Shown one piece after another: positions 17,593-26,745 of a stretch of DNA of 64,000 bases; positions within the stretch are counted from its first letter, which is position 1, and every line of letters begins with the position of its first letter. The position numbers and the translations under genes were made by a program. The stretch covers positions 594,647-658,646 of the forward strand of contig NZ_JAKZLB010000003.1 of NCBI RefSeq assembly GCF_022808865.1. The letters run 5' to 3'. The notes beneath the pieces were generated by a model. That model was not told the DNA's origin, ran no database searches, and saw only the letters and a list, made by a program, of their open reading frames with translations. Origin of the DNA: Geothrix oryzisoli (GTDB lineage: Bacteria > Acidobacteriota > Holophagae > Holophagales > Holophagaceae).

Positions 17593-19305
17593 CTAGAAAC
17601 GCACTTCGAGGGAAGTGTAGAAATTCTTGACAGTGGCCGGGTAGGCGTACTGGAGCATGGGCGTGTTGGCCAGGTTCATGGCGGACTCCCAGTTCTGGCC
17701 AGGCTGCGCGGAGGGGCCGATCTGCCAGCCACTCATCGCGGTGGTGTACTTGTAGTCGATGTAGCCGACCCGGATGGCTGCGTTGTGGGCGAACTTCCAG
17801 TGGATGTAGCCTTCCCACACATCGCCGCGGGCGCCGAGCTTGTCGGTGAACTCGCCGGTGGCGGGGGTGTAGGTCCACCAGCGCGGGGAGCCGTGGTTGA
17901 ACTCCACGCCCATGCCGAAGGTCGAGGTGGGGTCATAGCGCATGCCGGCGTAGTAGGCCGTGGCCGTTTGGCTCTTGGTGGGATCACCCATCAGGCCGCC
18001 GAAGCCGGACACCTGGATCTGGTTTCCACCCAGGGCCGCAGGCATGGTCCAGTAGGCGCCATACTGCGAGACCTGGCCGTTCGGGTGGCTCTTGAGGTAT
18101 CCGCCGCTCACGAAGTAGGTGAAGGCGTCGCCGATCTTGTGCTTCCAGGTGGCGGTGAACTGATCCATGTCGCCGAGGTTGGCGGTGGCGGTGACGTACT
18201 GGGTCGAGGGCGTCTGGCCGGGGATCGGGAAGTTGATGGTGTTCCCGAAGGGGATGTCCGTCATGTTGCCCATGCGGTTGTAGCCCAGGTAGAGGTTCGC
18301 GCTCTGGACGGACTCGCCGATCTGGAAGAGCAGGGGCATGTCGAACATGGCGCCCAGCACGGTGGTGTCCTTCAGGGGACCGATGTTGCCCACGACCGGC
18401 GTGATGGCCGAGGGGTTCGTCCCGTTGAAGTTCGTGAAGTTCATGCCCACGATGGTCTGGTTGGACTTGACGCTGCCGCCGCCGCCGAAGCCGCTCTCGT
18501 AGCCCACGCCGTAGCAGAAGCCCAGCAGGGTGCCTTCGGGGAGGCCGAGCTTCTCGAGCTGGAACTTCCAGCCGATGCCGTCGATGGTGGCATTCACGGC
18601 CAGGGCCTGCGGGGTGGCCTGGCGCTCGCCGCCTTCGCGGACCTCGAATGGCGGGCCATCAGACGTGTTCTGGCGGCCGATGGACAGGATGCTGGCGACG
18701 GAGTTGAAGTGGTAGACCAGGCTGGCCCGCTCCACCAGCAGCGCGTCCGTGGCGGGCGTCTGGCCGGCCGTGAAGGAGGTGCTGATGGTGTTCGGGGTGC
18801 CGTTGAAGGTGGGCACGTCCGCCCCGCCATGGACCTTGTACATCACGAGCCGGCCCATGATCTTGGCGTTCTCGTTGATGGTGATGCCCATGTTCAGGCG
18901 AAGCCGGGTGGACCACTGGACGGAGTTGGTCCAGTCCTGGGCGCCGACCGACTGGAAGGCGGGCGCGAAGGGGTAGGTGTTGGGATTGGCAGGATTGAAG
19001 CCGGCCAGGGTGTAGCCAGGGTTCTGGTAGAACCCCATGAACTGCGTGTAGGGCTTGAAGTGCTCCTGGGTGCTGTCGAAGCGGGTGCGGAGATCGCCGC
19101 CCCACTGGATGTTGTCGCCGGCGACCTTGGTCTCGACCTTGGTCAGGCGCGTGTCGACTTCCTGGGCGGCGGCAGCCTTCTCTTCGACGGCCTTCAGCTG
19201 GATTTTCAGCTGCTCGATCTGCTTCTGCAGGTCCTGGTTCGACTGGGCGCTGAGGGCCGCGGGCGCCAGCATGGCGACGAGGGCAAGCGCGATTCGGGAG
19301 TTCAT
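17593..19305 (-). CDS. Outer-membrane porin, DUF3373-like
   Basis: A 570-residue exported protein. It has a signal peptide (MNSRIALALVAMLAPAALSA), then a coiled-coil of about 45 residues beginning QSNQDLQKQIEQLKIQLKAV, then a long beta-rich barrel with many aromatic and Gly/Asn-rich turns, ending with the terminal aromatic strand YTSLEVRF typical of outer-membrane barrels. The coiled coil plus barrel layout resembles DUF3373 porins. It lies between a small cytochrome c gene and the molybdoenzyme, so uptake of the respiratory substrate or ion is a reasonable guess. The ATG at 19305 is chosen for the signal peptide; the frame extends further without one. Confidence 0.8.
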   Translation of the reverse strand: MNSRIALALVAMLAPAALSAQSNQDLQKQIEQLKIQLKAVEEKAAAAQEVDTRLTKVETKVAGDNIQWGGDLRTRFDSTQEHFKPYTQFMGFYQNPGYTLAGFNPANPNTYPFAPAFQSVGAQDWTNSVQWSTRLRLNMGITINENAKIMGRLVMYKVHGGADVPTFNGTPNTISTSFTAGQTPATDALLVERASLVYHFNSVASILSIGRQNTSDGPPFEVREGGERQATPQALAVNATIDGIGWKFQLEKLGLPEGTLLGFCYGVGYESGFGGGGSVKSNQTIVGMNFTNFNGTNPSAITPVVGNIGPLKDTTVLGAMFDMPLLFQIGESVQSANLYLGYNRMGNMTDIPFGNTINFPIPGQTPSTQYVTATANLGDMDQFTATWKHKIGDAFTYFVSGGYLKSHPNGQVSQYGAYWTMPAALGGNQIQVSGFGGLMGDPTKSQTATAYYAGMRYDPTSTFGMGVEFNHGSPRWWTYTPATGEFTDKLGARGDVWEGYIHWKFAHNAAIRVGYIDYKYTTAMSGWQIGPSAQPGQNWESAMNLANTPMLQYAYPATVKNFYTSLEVRF

Positions 19306-19373
19306 GGTGTGAGTCTCCGGGGTGGGGGATGAGGGGTAGGGGGTTGAGGGGAGAGGAAAGATGTGGGGAAGGA

Positions 19374-19694
19374 TCAGCCGCCGCAGGTTTCGGGCTGCGG
19401 GGAGTCGGACGCGTGGTTCACCAGGAAGGTCTGCACATCCTTGACCTGCTCGGGCTTGATGACGGAGTCGATCTTCTCGGTGCCCTTCTTGTGCTTGCCG
19501 GCGGCGAAGTAGGCCTTCCACTGGGCCTGGGTCTTGGAGAGGGGCGTGATCTCCTTGGCGTTGCCGCCGGCCGAGTGGCAGGACTTGCAGGTCTTCTTGA
19601 AGAAGAATTTGCCCTTCGTGTCACTGCCGCCCTGGGCGGCCAGCGACGCCGACAGCGTGGCGATCACGGCGAGAAGCTTCAGGGTGTTCCGCAT
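19374..19694 (-). CDS. Small periplasmic c-type cytochrome
   Basis: A 106-residue precursor with a signal peptide (MRNTLKLLAVIATLSASLAA) and a single haem c motif, C36-K-S-C39-H40. A downstream methionine in the expected axial-ligand region was not pinned down; the segment ITPLSKTQAQWKAYFAAG and the VQTFLVNHASD helix are typical of small class I cytochromes. It is the first gene of the minus-strand respiratory block, 68 bp ahead of the porin. It could be the periplasmic electron donor or acceptor of the molybdoenzyme. The tail carries one extra cysteine (PETCGG). Confidence 0.88.
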   Translation of the reverse strand: MRNTLKLLAVIATLSASLAAQGGSDTKGKFFFKKTCKSCHSAGGNAKEITPLSKTQAQWKAYFAAGKHKKGTEKIDSVIKPEQVKDVQTFLVNHASDSPQPETCGG

Positions 19695-19978
19695 GGAGCA
19701 CGTCCTTTCTGGGGTTGGGTGGGAGGGGCTGGCGCCGGGCCGGGCAGGCCGAAGGCACCGGATCTTGGGGATCCTGTCGTGGGTGGTACGGGCGCAGAAC
19801 ACGCGCCGCTGGATAGAGGATGAATGGGTGGTCAACGAGGTCAAGTCGTTCGTGACTATGGTCACCAATAATTAAATAACCACTGAGTAATTTGATCTGA
19901 AACCCTCGATTGGCATGGATCTGGAACCTTCGAGGGGAGCCCTGAAGGGGCTGCTATCGTGGGGATGGGAGGCTATCC
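19695..19978. promoter_or_regulatory. Divergent promoter region of the respiratory operon and the 2Fe-2S gene
   Basis: A 284-bp gap between the divergently transcribed cytochrome c and 2Fe-2S protein genes. It includes a relatively AT-rich part at 19855-19905 (ACCAATAATTAAATAACC). It must carry promoters in both directions. I searched for a sigma-54 box because a sigma-54 regulator closes the operon, but none matched well. Confidence 0.5.
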
Positions 19979-20356
19979 ATGGATTTCCCAACCCCCGTAC
20001 CGACGCCAGAGGAAGACGCCGCGGTGACCCCCGTGATGGGGACCGCCATGAAGCGGCAGGTGCTGGTCTGCACCTCCAAGAGCTGTGCAGCCAATGGCTC
20101 CGAGGCCGTGCTGGAGGCCTTCAAGGCGCATCTGATCGACGAGAAGCTGCTCTTCTACAAAGGCAACCGGGAGGGCGAAGTGCAGTGCATCCACTGCGGC
20201 TCCGTGGGCTTCTGCGCCATCGGACCCGCCGTGCTCGTCTACCCCGATGGCATCTGGTACGCCCACGTCACCCCGGCTGACGTGCCCGAGATCATCGAGA
20301 GCCACCTCAAGGGCGGCGTGCCGGTGGAGCGGCTGGTGCGGAAGCGGCTGGGCTAG
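19979..20356 (+). CDS. Thioredoxin-fold [2Fe-2S] ferredoxin
   Basis: A 125-residue protein with the thioredoxin-like 2Fe-2S pattern: CTSKSC near residue 32 and CIHCGSVGFCAIGP about 40 residues later, followed by the hydrophobic strand AVLVYPDGIWYAHV. Such ferredoxins act as soluble electron carriers or as domains of hydrogenase/NADH dehydrogenase subunits. The start at 19979 has GGGAGG 7 nt upstream; an internal ATG at 20049 aligns better with the family start and would remove a 23-residue Pro/Thr-rich leader. It is divergent from the cytochrome gene and overlaps mobA by 4 bp at their 3' ends. Confidence 0.87.
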   Translation: MDFPTPVPTPEEDAAVTPVMGTAMKRQVLVCTSKSCAANGSEAVLEAFKAHLIDEKLLFYKGNREGEVQCIHCGSVGFCAIGPAVLVYPDGIWYAHVTPADVPEIIESHLKGGVPVERLVRKRLG

Positions 20357-20928
20357 CCTTCATCCTCAAACGCCCGCCGTTCCTCCGGCGTGTCCACGTC
20401 CCGCCACTCAGGGCCATCGCAGGGCAGGGCCAGATGGGGCAGGGACTCGGCCAAGGCTGTGAGAGCGTGCACGGTCGAGACGGCCAGCCCCGGCCGAAGG
20501 GCCGAGGGAAGCCACCCGCCGAGGGGTTGGAGGTGCCCGCCGTGCTGGGCCACGATCCAGCGGTCGGCTTGCGGATCCGCGGCTTCGGCGCGGATGGCCC
20601 AGGCCGCCAGGCCCGATGGCGTCCACCGAACCTGGTCGCAGGCGACCACCCACCAGCGGCGCACCGCGGGCGCCTCCAGCGCGGCCCAGGCGCGGAGCGC
20701 CTTGGCGGGGCCTTCGCGGGCATCCTCGAGCACGGCGAGGTCGGGGCGGTCCGGCAGTGGCTCCCCGAGCACCTGGATGGGCGCTCCCGGAAACACGGCC
20801 TCGAAGACCCGGACGAGGTGTCCGCCCCAGGTGCCACCCGCCGGGTGCGCCAGGGCGTGCTTGGCCGTCCCCATCCTGCGGCCCTGACCGCCGCTCAGGA
20901 GCAGCAGGCCGGCGCTGCCGGGGTTCAC
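20353..20928 (-). CDS. mobA: Molybdenum cofactor guanylyltransferase-like protein
   Basis: A nucleotidyltransferase of about 191 residues related to MobA, which transfers GMP to molybdopterin to make the guanine dinucleotide form. The N-terminal motif LLLSGGQGRRMGTAKHAL matches the family's L-x-G-G-x-x-x-R-M-G-x-x-K. The aspartate before the second strand is present as VVACDQVRW, and the C-terminus has the DVDTPEE turn. The GTG at 20928 overlaps the moaA stop (GTGA), which supports coupled translation; a GTG five codons upstream is possible. Bis-MGD synthesis fits the need of the molybdoenzyme encoded nearby. Confidence 0.85.
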   Translation of the reverse strand: MNPGSAGLLLLSGGQGRRMGTAKHALAHPAGGTWGGHLVRVFEAVFPGAPIQVLGEPLPDRPDLAVLEDAREGPAKALRAWAALEAPAVRRWWVVACDQVRWTPSGLAAWAIRAEAADPQADRWIVAQHGGHLQPLGGWLPSALRPGLAVSTVHALTALAESLPHLALPCDGPEWRDVDTPEERRAFEDEG

Positions 20929-21953
20929 CCGCCCACCTGCCACATGCCGTTGGCGAGGTCGGGGTTCTGGCCGCGGCGCATGGGATGGCAGTCCAGCTTC
21001 TCGGTGAGGGCCTGGCGGATGAGGCGGGCCAAGTCCTCATGGGAGGCGTGGTTCCGCAGGGGCTGCAGCAGGTCCACCGGCTGGTTCCCGAAGAGGCAGG
21101 CCTGCAGCTCGCCCCGGCTGGTGAGCCGGACGCGGTTGCAGCGATCGCAGAAATCGGCGCTGAGGGTCGAGATGACGCCGACCTTGCCCTCGCTGCCGGG
21201 CAGGCGGAAGATTCGCGCGGGACCTTCCTCCAGGCCGACCACGGGTTCCTCCTCCAGCGGGGCTCCGAGGCCTTCCTGGACGGCACCCAGGATCTCGGCG
21301 GCCGGCATGAACTGGTCCTTCCCCCAGCCGTTGCCCTGGTAGGGCATGAACTCGATGAAGCGGACCTGGATGCCCTCGGTCTGCGCGAGGCGGACCAGGG
21401 GGAGGATCTGGTCCTCGTTCCAGCCCCGCAGCACGACGGCATTCAGCTTGGTCTTGAGGCCGGCCGAGCGGGCCGCCTCGATCCCGGCCAGCACGCGGGA
21501 GAAGCCGTCCTTGCGGGTGAGGCGCTCGAAGGCGCCGCGCTCGGCAGCGTCCAGGCTCACGTTCACGCCGCAGAGGCCTGCGTCGCGCAGGCCCCGGGCG
21601 CGGCGGGCCAGGTGGATGCCATTGGTGGTGAGATGCACGCGGCCCTCCACCTCGGGGCTGATGCCGGCGACGATGGTCTCCAGGTCGCGCCGCATCAGGG
21701 GCTCGCCACCGGTGAGGCGCACCTTCCGGATGCCCAGGCTGGTGAACACCTGGACGGCCTGGACCAGCTCATTCCGGCTCATGGTCGGCGCCTCGGCGCG
21801 CGCCATGGCTCCGGTCCGCGGCTTGCAGTACACACAGGCCAGGTTGCACTGCTCCGTGACGGAGACCCGCAGGTAGGTGATGTTCCGGCCGAGCCCGTCC
21901 TTGAGCCCGTCCCGCAGCCTCAGCATGCGGGGCGGCTGGTTGTTGACGGGCAT
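20925..21953 (-). CDS. moaA: GTP 3',8-cyclase (molybdenum cofactor biosynthesis)
   Basis: A radical-SAM enzyme of 342 residues that, with MoaC, converts GTP to cyclic pyranopterin monophosphate. The SAM cluster motif is C36-x3-C40-x2-C43 (QCNLACVYC). The C-terminal cluster is CDRC followed thirteen residues later by the third cysteine (ELQACLFG). The chain ends with the diagnostic Gly-Gly. KVRLTGGEPLMRRDLE is the usual second motif. The ATG at 21953 is used; one at 21926 is also possible. Coupled to mobA. Confidence 0.97.
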   Translation of the reverse strand: MPVNNQPPRMLRLRDGLKDGLGRNITYLRVSVTEQCNLACVYCKPRTGAMARAEAPTMSRNELVQAVQVFTSLGIRKVRLTGGEPLMRRDLETIVAGISPEVEGRVHLTTNGIHLARRARGLRDAGLCGVNVSLDAAERGAFERLTRKDGFSRVLAGIEAARSAGLKTKLNAVVLRGWNEDQILPLVRLAQTEGIQVRFIEFMPYQGNGWGKDQFMPAAEILGAVQEGLGAPLEEEPVVGLEEGPARIFRLPGSEGKVGVISTLSADFCDRCNRVRLTSRGELQACLFGNQPVDLLQPLRNHASHEDLARLIRQALTEKLDCHPMRRGQNPDLANGMWQVGG

Positions 21954-22048
21954 GGGAAAGGAGGAGGACACGGGATCTCCAAGTCCACCCAGGATGCGCG
22001 GAATGGCCCGGTCCCGCCCGGGGATTATGCCCTTGGTCACAGCGGCGG

Positions 22049-25000
22049 TCAGGGCTCCCGCAAGGGCAGTTCCACCCTGAACCGGGCTCCCCGGCCGGGT
22101 TCGCTGTCGATCTTCAGCTCGCCCCGATGGGCTTCGATGAGGCTCTGGCAGATGGAGAGCCCCAGCCCCCATCCGTGGGCGGCATCGCCGACCTGGGTCT
22201 GCCGGAAGGGCTGGAGCAGCTCCTGGATCTTGGATGCGTCCAGCCCCCGCCCCGTATCCCAGACTTCCAGGCACCATATCCCGGCAGCCCGGTCCACGGT
22301 GGACCTGATGCCGACCTCGCCGCCGGTCGGGGTGAACTTCAGCGCGTTCTCGAAGAGGTTCAGCATGACCTGGTGCAGGGTGGCGGTGTCGGCCTGGATG
22401 TGCGCCCGCTCGGCGTCCGGTGAGACCTCCAGGTGGAAGGCGATGCCTTTCGCTTCCGCCTTGAGGCGCAGCACCTCCTCGAAACCCTCCGTGACCTCGG
22501 CGGGTACGGTGGATACCAGCTTGAGGCTCTGGAGCAGCGCTTCGGAGCGGCTCTGGTCCAGCAGGTTCCGCACGAGGATCTCGATGCGGTTGGCCTCCCG
22601 CTCCATCACGTCGAGGAGCTTGATGCTGGCGCTGGGAACCAGTTCGCGCAGCCGGTCGAGGGTGAGGAGGATGGTGGTGAGGGGGGACCGCAGGTCGTGG
22701 GTGACCATGTCCAGCAGCTTCAGCCGGCCTTCGAGGCTGCGCTTGATCTGCTGGTGGGCATGTTCCAGGGCGCGGTTCTGCCGGTCCAGCATGAGCGTCC
22801 GGCTTTCGATGGTCTCTTCGAGTTCGCGGGAGCGGAGGGCGAGGCTGTGGCCGCGCCACCAGAGCACCCAGGCGAGCAGGCCCACCAGAGCCAGGCTGAG
22901 CAGGCTCCGCACCAGCCAGCGTTCATGCCAGGCGGGCCTCACCTCGAGCAGCACGGGGGCCGCCTCGGCCCAGTTCACCCCATCGGTGGAGGCGCGCAAG
23001 CGGAAATCGTAGCGGCCGGCCTTGAGGTTCCGGTACTGGAGCGTGAGCCCCTGGCTCACGGGCCGCCAGTCCTCATCCACGCCCTGGAGATAGGCCTGGT
23101 AGTGGAGCTGGGAGGGCACCAGGGGGTCGCCCGTGTCGAAGCTGAGGTCGAGGAAATCGGGCCTGGGGGGTACTTCCACACTCTGGGAAAGGGCCTCGGA
23201 TCCGCCCGGCCAGCGGGCATCCAGCAGCGTGGGGGGGCGCAGGGGCGGGTTGTGGAAGCCCTGGGCATCCTGGAGGATGCAGACGCCGCCGATCATGCCG
23301 ATCCAGAGACGCCCCTTGGAATCCAGCAGGAACCCGTCGTGGTTGGTCTCCTCCGAGATGAGCCCCTGGCTGCGGCTCAGGTGGTGGAGGTTCCTGCCCT
23401 CCAGCAGGGTCACGCCCTTGTTGTGGCCGAAGGCCATGCGCCCGCGCCCCACGTCGGCGATGAAATTGATCCCCTCGTCCGGCAGTCCCTCGCTGAGGCC
23501 GAAGGTGGCCCACTGGCCGTCCCGCCAGAGATGGAGGCCCTTCATGGTGCCGACCCAGAGGTGCCCGCGGGCGTCGATGGCCATGGCGGTCACGGTGGAG
23601 GTGGCGAAGGGGCCATCCGGGTAGGCCTGCCGGAGCTTGCCGTCGGCGAGCTCCCACAGCCCGAAGCCCGTGGCGAGCAGCAGGCGGCCTTCGTAGCGGA
23701 CGATGTCGGAAACGGCCTCGCTGCCCGATTCGGGGGGCAGGCGATGGTGGGCCAGGAGACGTCCGCGGGCGTCGAGTTCGAACAGACCCTGGTCGGTGCC
23801 CGCCAGGATGCCCGTTCCGTTCCGGACCAGGGTCAGCACCGCGGCCTTCGACATTTCGCGGGGACCGGCCGCGGAGACGCGGCCATCCTTCCACCGGGCG
23901 AGCCCGCGGTCCGTGCCCACCCAGACAGTGCCCGGGCCGTCCGCGAGCATGCCCCAGGTCTCGGTGGCCGGCAGGCCCTCGTGATGGGTCCAGCGGCCGA
24001 CGATGTTGCGACCCTCCTCCACCAGGTACACCCCGGTGCTCGCGGCCAGCAGGTACCGGCCGGGGGCCAGCTCGAGGATGCCCGATACCGCGGCCAGGTC
24101 CCTGCCTCCGGTCGTATTGGAGCTGTCCAGGGTGAGCAGCTCCGGCAGGGCCTGGGCTGCGAGCCCGTCGCCGTCGGAACCGACCCACAGCACCCCCCGG
24201 CGATCTCGCAGGGCGATGAAGATCCGGTCACGCGGGAGTCCGGTCTCCACGGTGAGCACGCGGGTGCGCCCATCGGGCTCATGCACCAGCACCCCATCGC
24301 CACCCAGGGCGATCTGGAACCCCTCGCCCTGGGGATTGAACCGGAGGTTGACCATCCTCGGGATGCGCGGCAGCCCCTTCAGGGGCTCGTTCACCCACCT
24401 GCCTCGGTCCATGCGGAGCAGGGCCGCATCGAGCAGCACCCAGGGCAGCCCGTGGGCATCGACCTGGAGGTCGCGGGCGCGGCCGCCGGGGTGCTTCGTG
24501 GACAGGGAATACAGGCTGAGTCCGTTCGGGTCCCAGCGGGCCAGCAGGTTGTTCTGCCCGAGGATCCAGACCCCTTTGGCGTGGTCCCGGGCCAGGCGCA
24601 GGATGGGTCCTCCCGGCCAGGGCGCCGGCAGCCGGACGGGGACGAACCGCCCGGCCTCCTGCCGGAACAGGCCCTGGCGATTGCCCACCAGCACGCGGTC
24701 CTGATCATCCAGGCCGAGGGTCTGGCCCTCGAAGGCGCCCCCATCCTGGTCGAGGCGGTAGTTCAGGACCGTCTCGCCGCGGATCTCGGAGACCCCTTCC
24801 TGGCTGCCCACCCAGATGCTGCCGGAGGGGGACTCCATGAGCGCATGGACGAACAGCGCCTTGAGGCCCTGGGGGCCGGCGAAGGTGTGGAATCCGGAGG
24901 CTCCCAGGCGGGCGACGCCGCCGGTGGCGGTGCCCACCCACAGAAAGCCGCGCCGGTCCTCCAGGAGGGCCGTCACCTGGCTCTGGGGCAGGCCGTCCCT

Positions 25001-25108
25001 CAGGCCGAACCGCCGGAACGCAGGCTGCTGCCCCGCGAGCGGCGCAAGGGCGCTGGCCAGGCCCAGCCAGAGCCAGAGCCAGACGAGCATGGAGTGGAGT
25101 GGGCGCAT
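22049..25108 (-). CDS. Sensor histidine kinase with periplasmic beta-propeller (Reg_prop/Y_Y_Y)
   Basis: A 1019-residue one-piece sensor. After a signal anchor (MLVWLWLWLGLASALAPLAG), residues ~30-640 form two seven-bladed propellers, with recurring blades such as LEDRRGFLWVGTATGGVARL. A Y_Y_Y domain with FRLRASTDGVNW follows (~650-715), then one membrane helix (~730-755) and a coiled linker. The HisKA helix has the phosphorylatable histidine near 805 (MVTHDLRSPLTTI), and the HATPase ends in GWGLGLSICQSLIEAHRG. It has no receiver or DNA-binding output, unlike the hybrid relatives in Bacteroidetes, and no response regulator is next to it. It is divergent from tatD by 83 bp. The ligand is unknown. 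Confidence 0.93.
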   Translation of the reverse strand: MRPLHSMLVWLWLWLGLASALAPLAGQQPAFRRFGLRDGLPQSQVTALLEDRRGFLWVGTATGGVARLGASGFHTFAGPQGLKALFVHALMESPSGSIWVGSQEGVSEIRGETVLNYRLDQDGGAFEGQTLGLDDQDRVLVGNRQGLFRQEAGRFVPVRLPAPWPGGPILRLARDHAKGVWILGQNNLLARWDPNGLSLYSLSTKHPGGRARDLQVDAHGLPWVLLDAALLRMDRGRWVNEPLKGLPRIPRMVNLRFNPQGEGFQIALGGDGVLVHEPDGRTRVLTVETGLPRDRIFIALRDRRGVLWVGSDGDGLAAQALPELLTLDSSNTTGGRDLAAVSGILELAPGRYLLAASTGVYLVEEGRNIVGRWTHHEGLPATETWGMLADGPGTVWVGTDRGLARWKDGRVSAAGPREMSKAAVLTLVRNGTGILAGTDQGLFELDARGRLLAHHRLPPESGSEAVSDIVRYEGRLLLATGFGLWELADGKLRQAYPDGPFATSTVTAMAIDARGHLWVGTMKGLHLWRDGQWATFGLSEGLPDEGINFIADVGRGRMAFGHNKGVTLLEGRNLHHLSRSQGLISEETNHDGFLLDSKGRLWIGMIGGVCILQDAQGFHNPPLRPPTLLDARWPGGSEALSQSVEVPPRPDFLDLSFDTGDPLVPSQLHYQAYLQGVDEDWRPVSQGLTLQYRNLKAGRYDFRLRASTDGVNWAEAAPVLLEVRPAWHERWLVRSLLSLALVGLLAWVLWWRGHSLALRSRELEETIESRTLMLDRQNRALEHAHQQIKRSLEGRLKLLDMVTHDLRSPLTTILLTLDRLRELVPSASIKLLDVMEREANRIEILVRNLLDQSRSEALLQSLKLVSTVPAEVTEGFEEVLRLKAEAKGIAFHLEVSPDAERAHIQADTATLHQVMLNLFENALKFTPTGGEVGIRSTVDRAAGIWCLEVWDTGRGLDASKIQELLQPFRQTQVGDAAHGWGLGLSICQSLIEAHRGELKIDSEPGRGARFRVELPLREP

Positions 25109-25191
25109 AGAGGGCAGAATCCGTCGTCAAGAGAACCATCGGCGCGGTGGGCGCTTACCGTGATCCTTGGGAGGCATGGGACTATGAAAGC

Positions 25192-25971
25192 ATGCTTGTG
25201 GACGCGCATTGCCATCTCACGGGGACCTACCTGGCCGGAGACCAGGTCGAGGACACCCTTGCACGCGCCCGCGCCGAGGGCGTGACCGGCTTTATCGCCG
25301 TGGGTACCGACCTTGAAGATTCCCGCACCGTGCTCGACCTCGCGCGGCGCCTTCCCGGCGTCCAGGCCAGCCTCGGTGTGCATCCCCATGAGGCCAAGAC
25401 CTGGTCTCAGGATACGGGCGCGGCCCTGGCGGCCCTGGCGGCCGACCCGGCGGTGCGCTTCGTGGGCGAGACGGGCCTGGACTGGCACTACGACCTCAGC
25501 CCCCGGAATGAGCAGGAGGCCGTGTTCCGGGCCCAGATCCGCCTGGCGAAGACCCTGGGCAAGCCGCTCATGATCCACACCAGGTCCGCGCCGGAGGCCA
25601 CGCTGAGGATCCTGGAGGAGGAGGGCGCCGACGCCGTCCGTGGCATCATCCACTGCTTCAGCGAGGACCAGGCCTTCGCGCAGAGGGCCCTGGACCTGGG
25701 TTTCTACCTGAGTTTCTCCGGCATCGCCACGTTCAAGAAGGCCGAGGCCGTGCGGGATGTGGCGGCCTGGGCTCCGGCGGACCGCATCCTGGTGGAGACG
25801 GATGCACCCTTCCTGGCGCCGGTCCCCTACCGGGGCAAGCCGAATGAGCCGGGCTTCGTGCGCTTCACCGCCGAGGCCGTGGCCGGGCTGCGCGGGATCT
25901 CCTCCCTGAAGCTGGCTGAACTGACCACACGCAATCTGGAGGCCCTGTGCGGCTGGGCGCCCTCTTCCTGA
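25192..25971 (+). CDS. TatD-family metal-dependent deoxyribonuclease
   Basis: A 259-residue TIM-barrel hydrolase. It begins MLVDAHCHL, giving the metal-binding H-x-H. Further ligands lie in VGETGLDWHYD (Glu), PLMIHTRSA (His), IIHCFSED (His) and ETDAPFLAPVPYRG (Asp), the complete family set. TatD enzymes act on DNA ends and have roles in DNA repair and in nuclease clean-up. The frame reaches back to a GTG at 25147, but the ATG at 25192 gives the conserved N-terminus. It overlaps the following small secreted-protein gene by 25 bp. Confidence 0.93.
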   Translation: MLVDAHCHLTGTYLAGDQVEDTLARARAEGVTGFIAVGTDLEDSRTVLDLARRLPGVQASLGVHPHEAKTWSQDTGAALAALAADPAVRFVGETGLDWHYDLSPRNEQEAVFRAQIRLAKTLGKPLMIHTRSAPEATLRILEEEGADAVRGIIHCFSEDQAFAQRALDLGFYLSFSGIATFKKAEAVRDVAAWAPADRILVETDAPFLAPVPYRGKPNEPGFVRFTAEAVAGLRGISSLKLAELTTRNLEALCGWAPSS

Positions 25972-26639
25972 CCGGCGCGGCCCTGGCCGCCGCCCCGCCC
26001 TTGCCGAGCCCTTCGGCGGCGGCTGCCCAGGGGCACCAGCCCCTGCCCTGGGAGCAGGTCTCTCCCCTTGCCTGGCAGGCGGAACCCTGGGTTCCCCCGG
26101 CCGAGGCAGCGGGACTGCCGGCTGCTTCCCAGGGGCCCATGACGGTGCTGCTGACCGGAGATGGCACGCTGCGGGTCAGCGATGCCCGGGGTCTGGTCCT
26201 CCTCCTGGCGGGCCTGCCGGGGCGGCCCCTCCGGGCCTGGCGGGATGGCGGGGTGCCGCTGGCCGTCCCCCGCGGCAGCTGGGGTTTCCCCACGGATTCC
26301 CCCTTGGCCCAGGGGCTGGGGGGACTCCGCTGGGGCGCGGAGGACTTCCGGCCCTTCCTGCGGGGTCTGCTCTGGGTGCTGGAGGATGGCGAGGGCTTCC
26401 TGACCGTGGTGCATCCCGCCACGGCCAGGCTGGTCCACCTGCCGCTGCCGCCGGGGCGCGATCTGCGGATCCGGTTCCTGCCGGACCGCCTGGAAGTGGC
26501 CGCCGGGGATGTGGAGAAGGGCGCTCCGCGCCAGTGGTCCATCCCCTGGATGGGCCTGCTGCCGCGCCTGGCGGCCCTCGGCCCCCGGCCGAACCCCCCG
26601 AAGGTCGGGACCGCCCTGGCACCCTTTCCCAAGGACTGA
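25947..26639 (+). CDS. Secreted protein of unknown function
   Basis: I do not recognise this 230-residue protein. The GTG start at 25947 has GGAGG 6 nt upstream and lies inside the 3' end of tatD in another frame, implying translational coupling. The N-terminus is a signal peptide (MRLGALFLTGAALAAAPP). The body is rich in Leu, Pro, Gly and Trp with alternating short strands. The reading frame is complete with no low-complexity tail and codon use like the neighbours, so I regard it as a real gene. Confidence 0.65.
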   Translation: MRLGALFLTGAALAAAPPLPSPSAAAAQGHQPLPWEQVSPLAWQAEPWVPPAEAAGLPAASQGPMTVLLTGDGTLRVSDARGLVLLLAGLPGRPLRAWRDGGVPLAVPRGSWGFPTDSPLAQGLGGLRWGAEDFRPFLRGLLWVLEDGEGFLTVVHPATARLVHLPLPPGRDLRIRFLPDRLEVAAGDVEKGAPRQWSIPWMGLLPRLAALGPRPNPPKVGTALAPFPKD

Positions 26640-26745
26640 AGGCAACCTTTGTCGACCCTGAACGGTCTTTTGGCATGACCCTGGCTGTCTACCCTTCCGG
26701 AACCGACCCTAGGGGCACCGGCATCCAATCCAGCGGAGGCCCACC

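Noticed and set aside
19695..19978. Candidate sigma-54 box (TTGGCATGGATCTGG near 19912)
   Set aside because: The -24 GG is present but the -12 GC is missing at the correct spacing, so the match is too weak.
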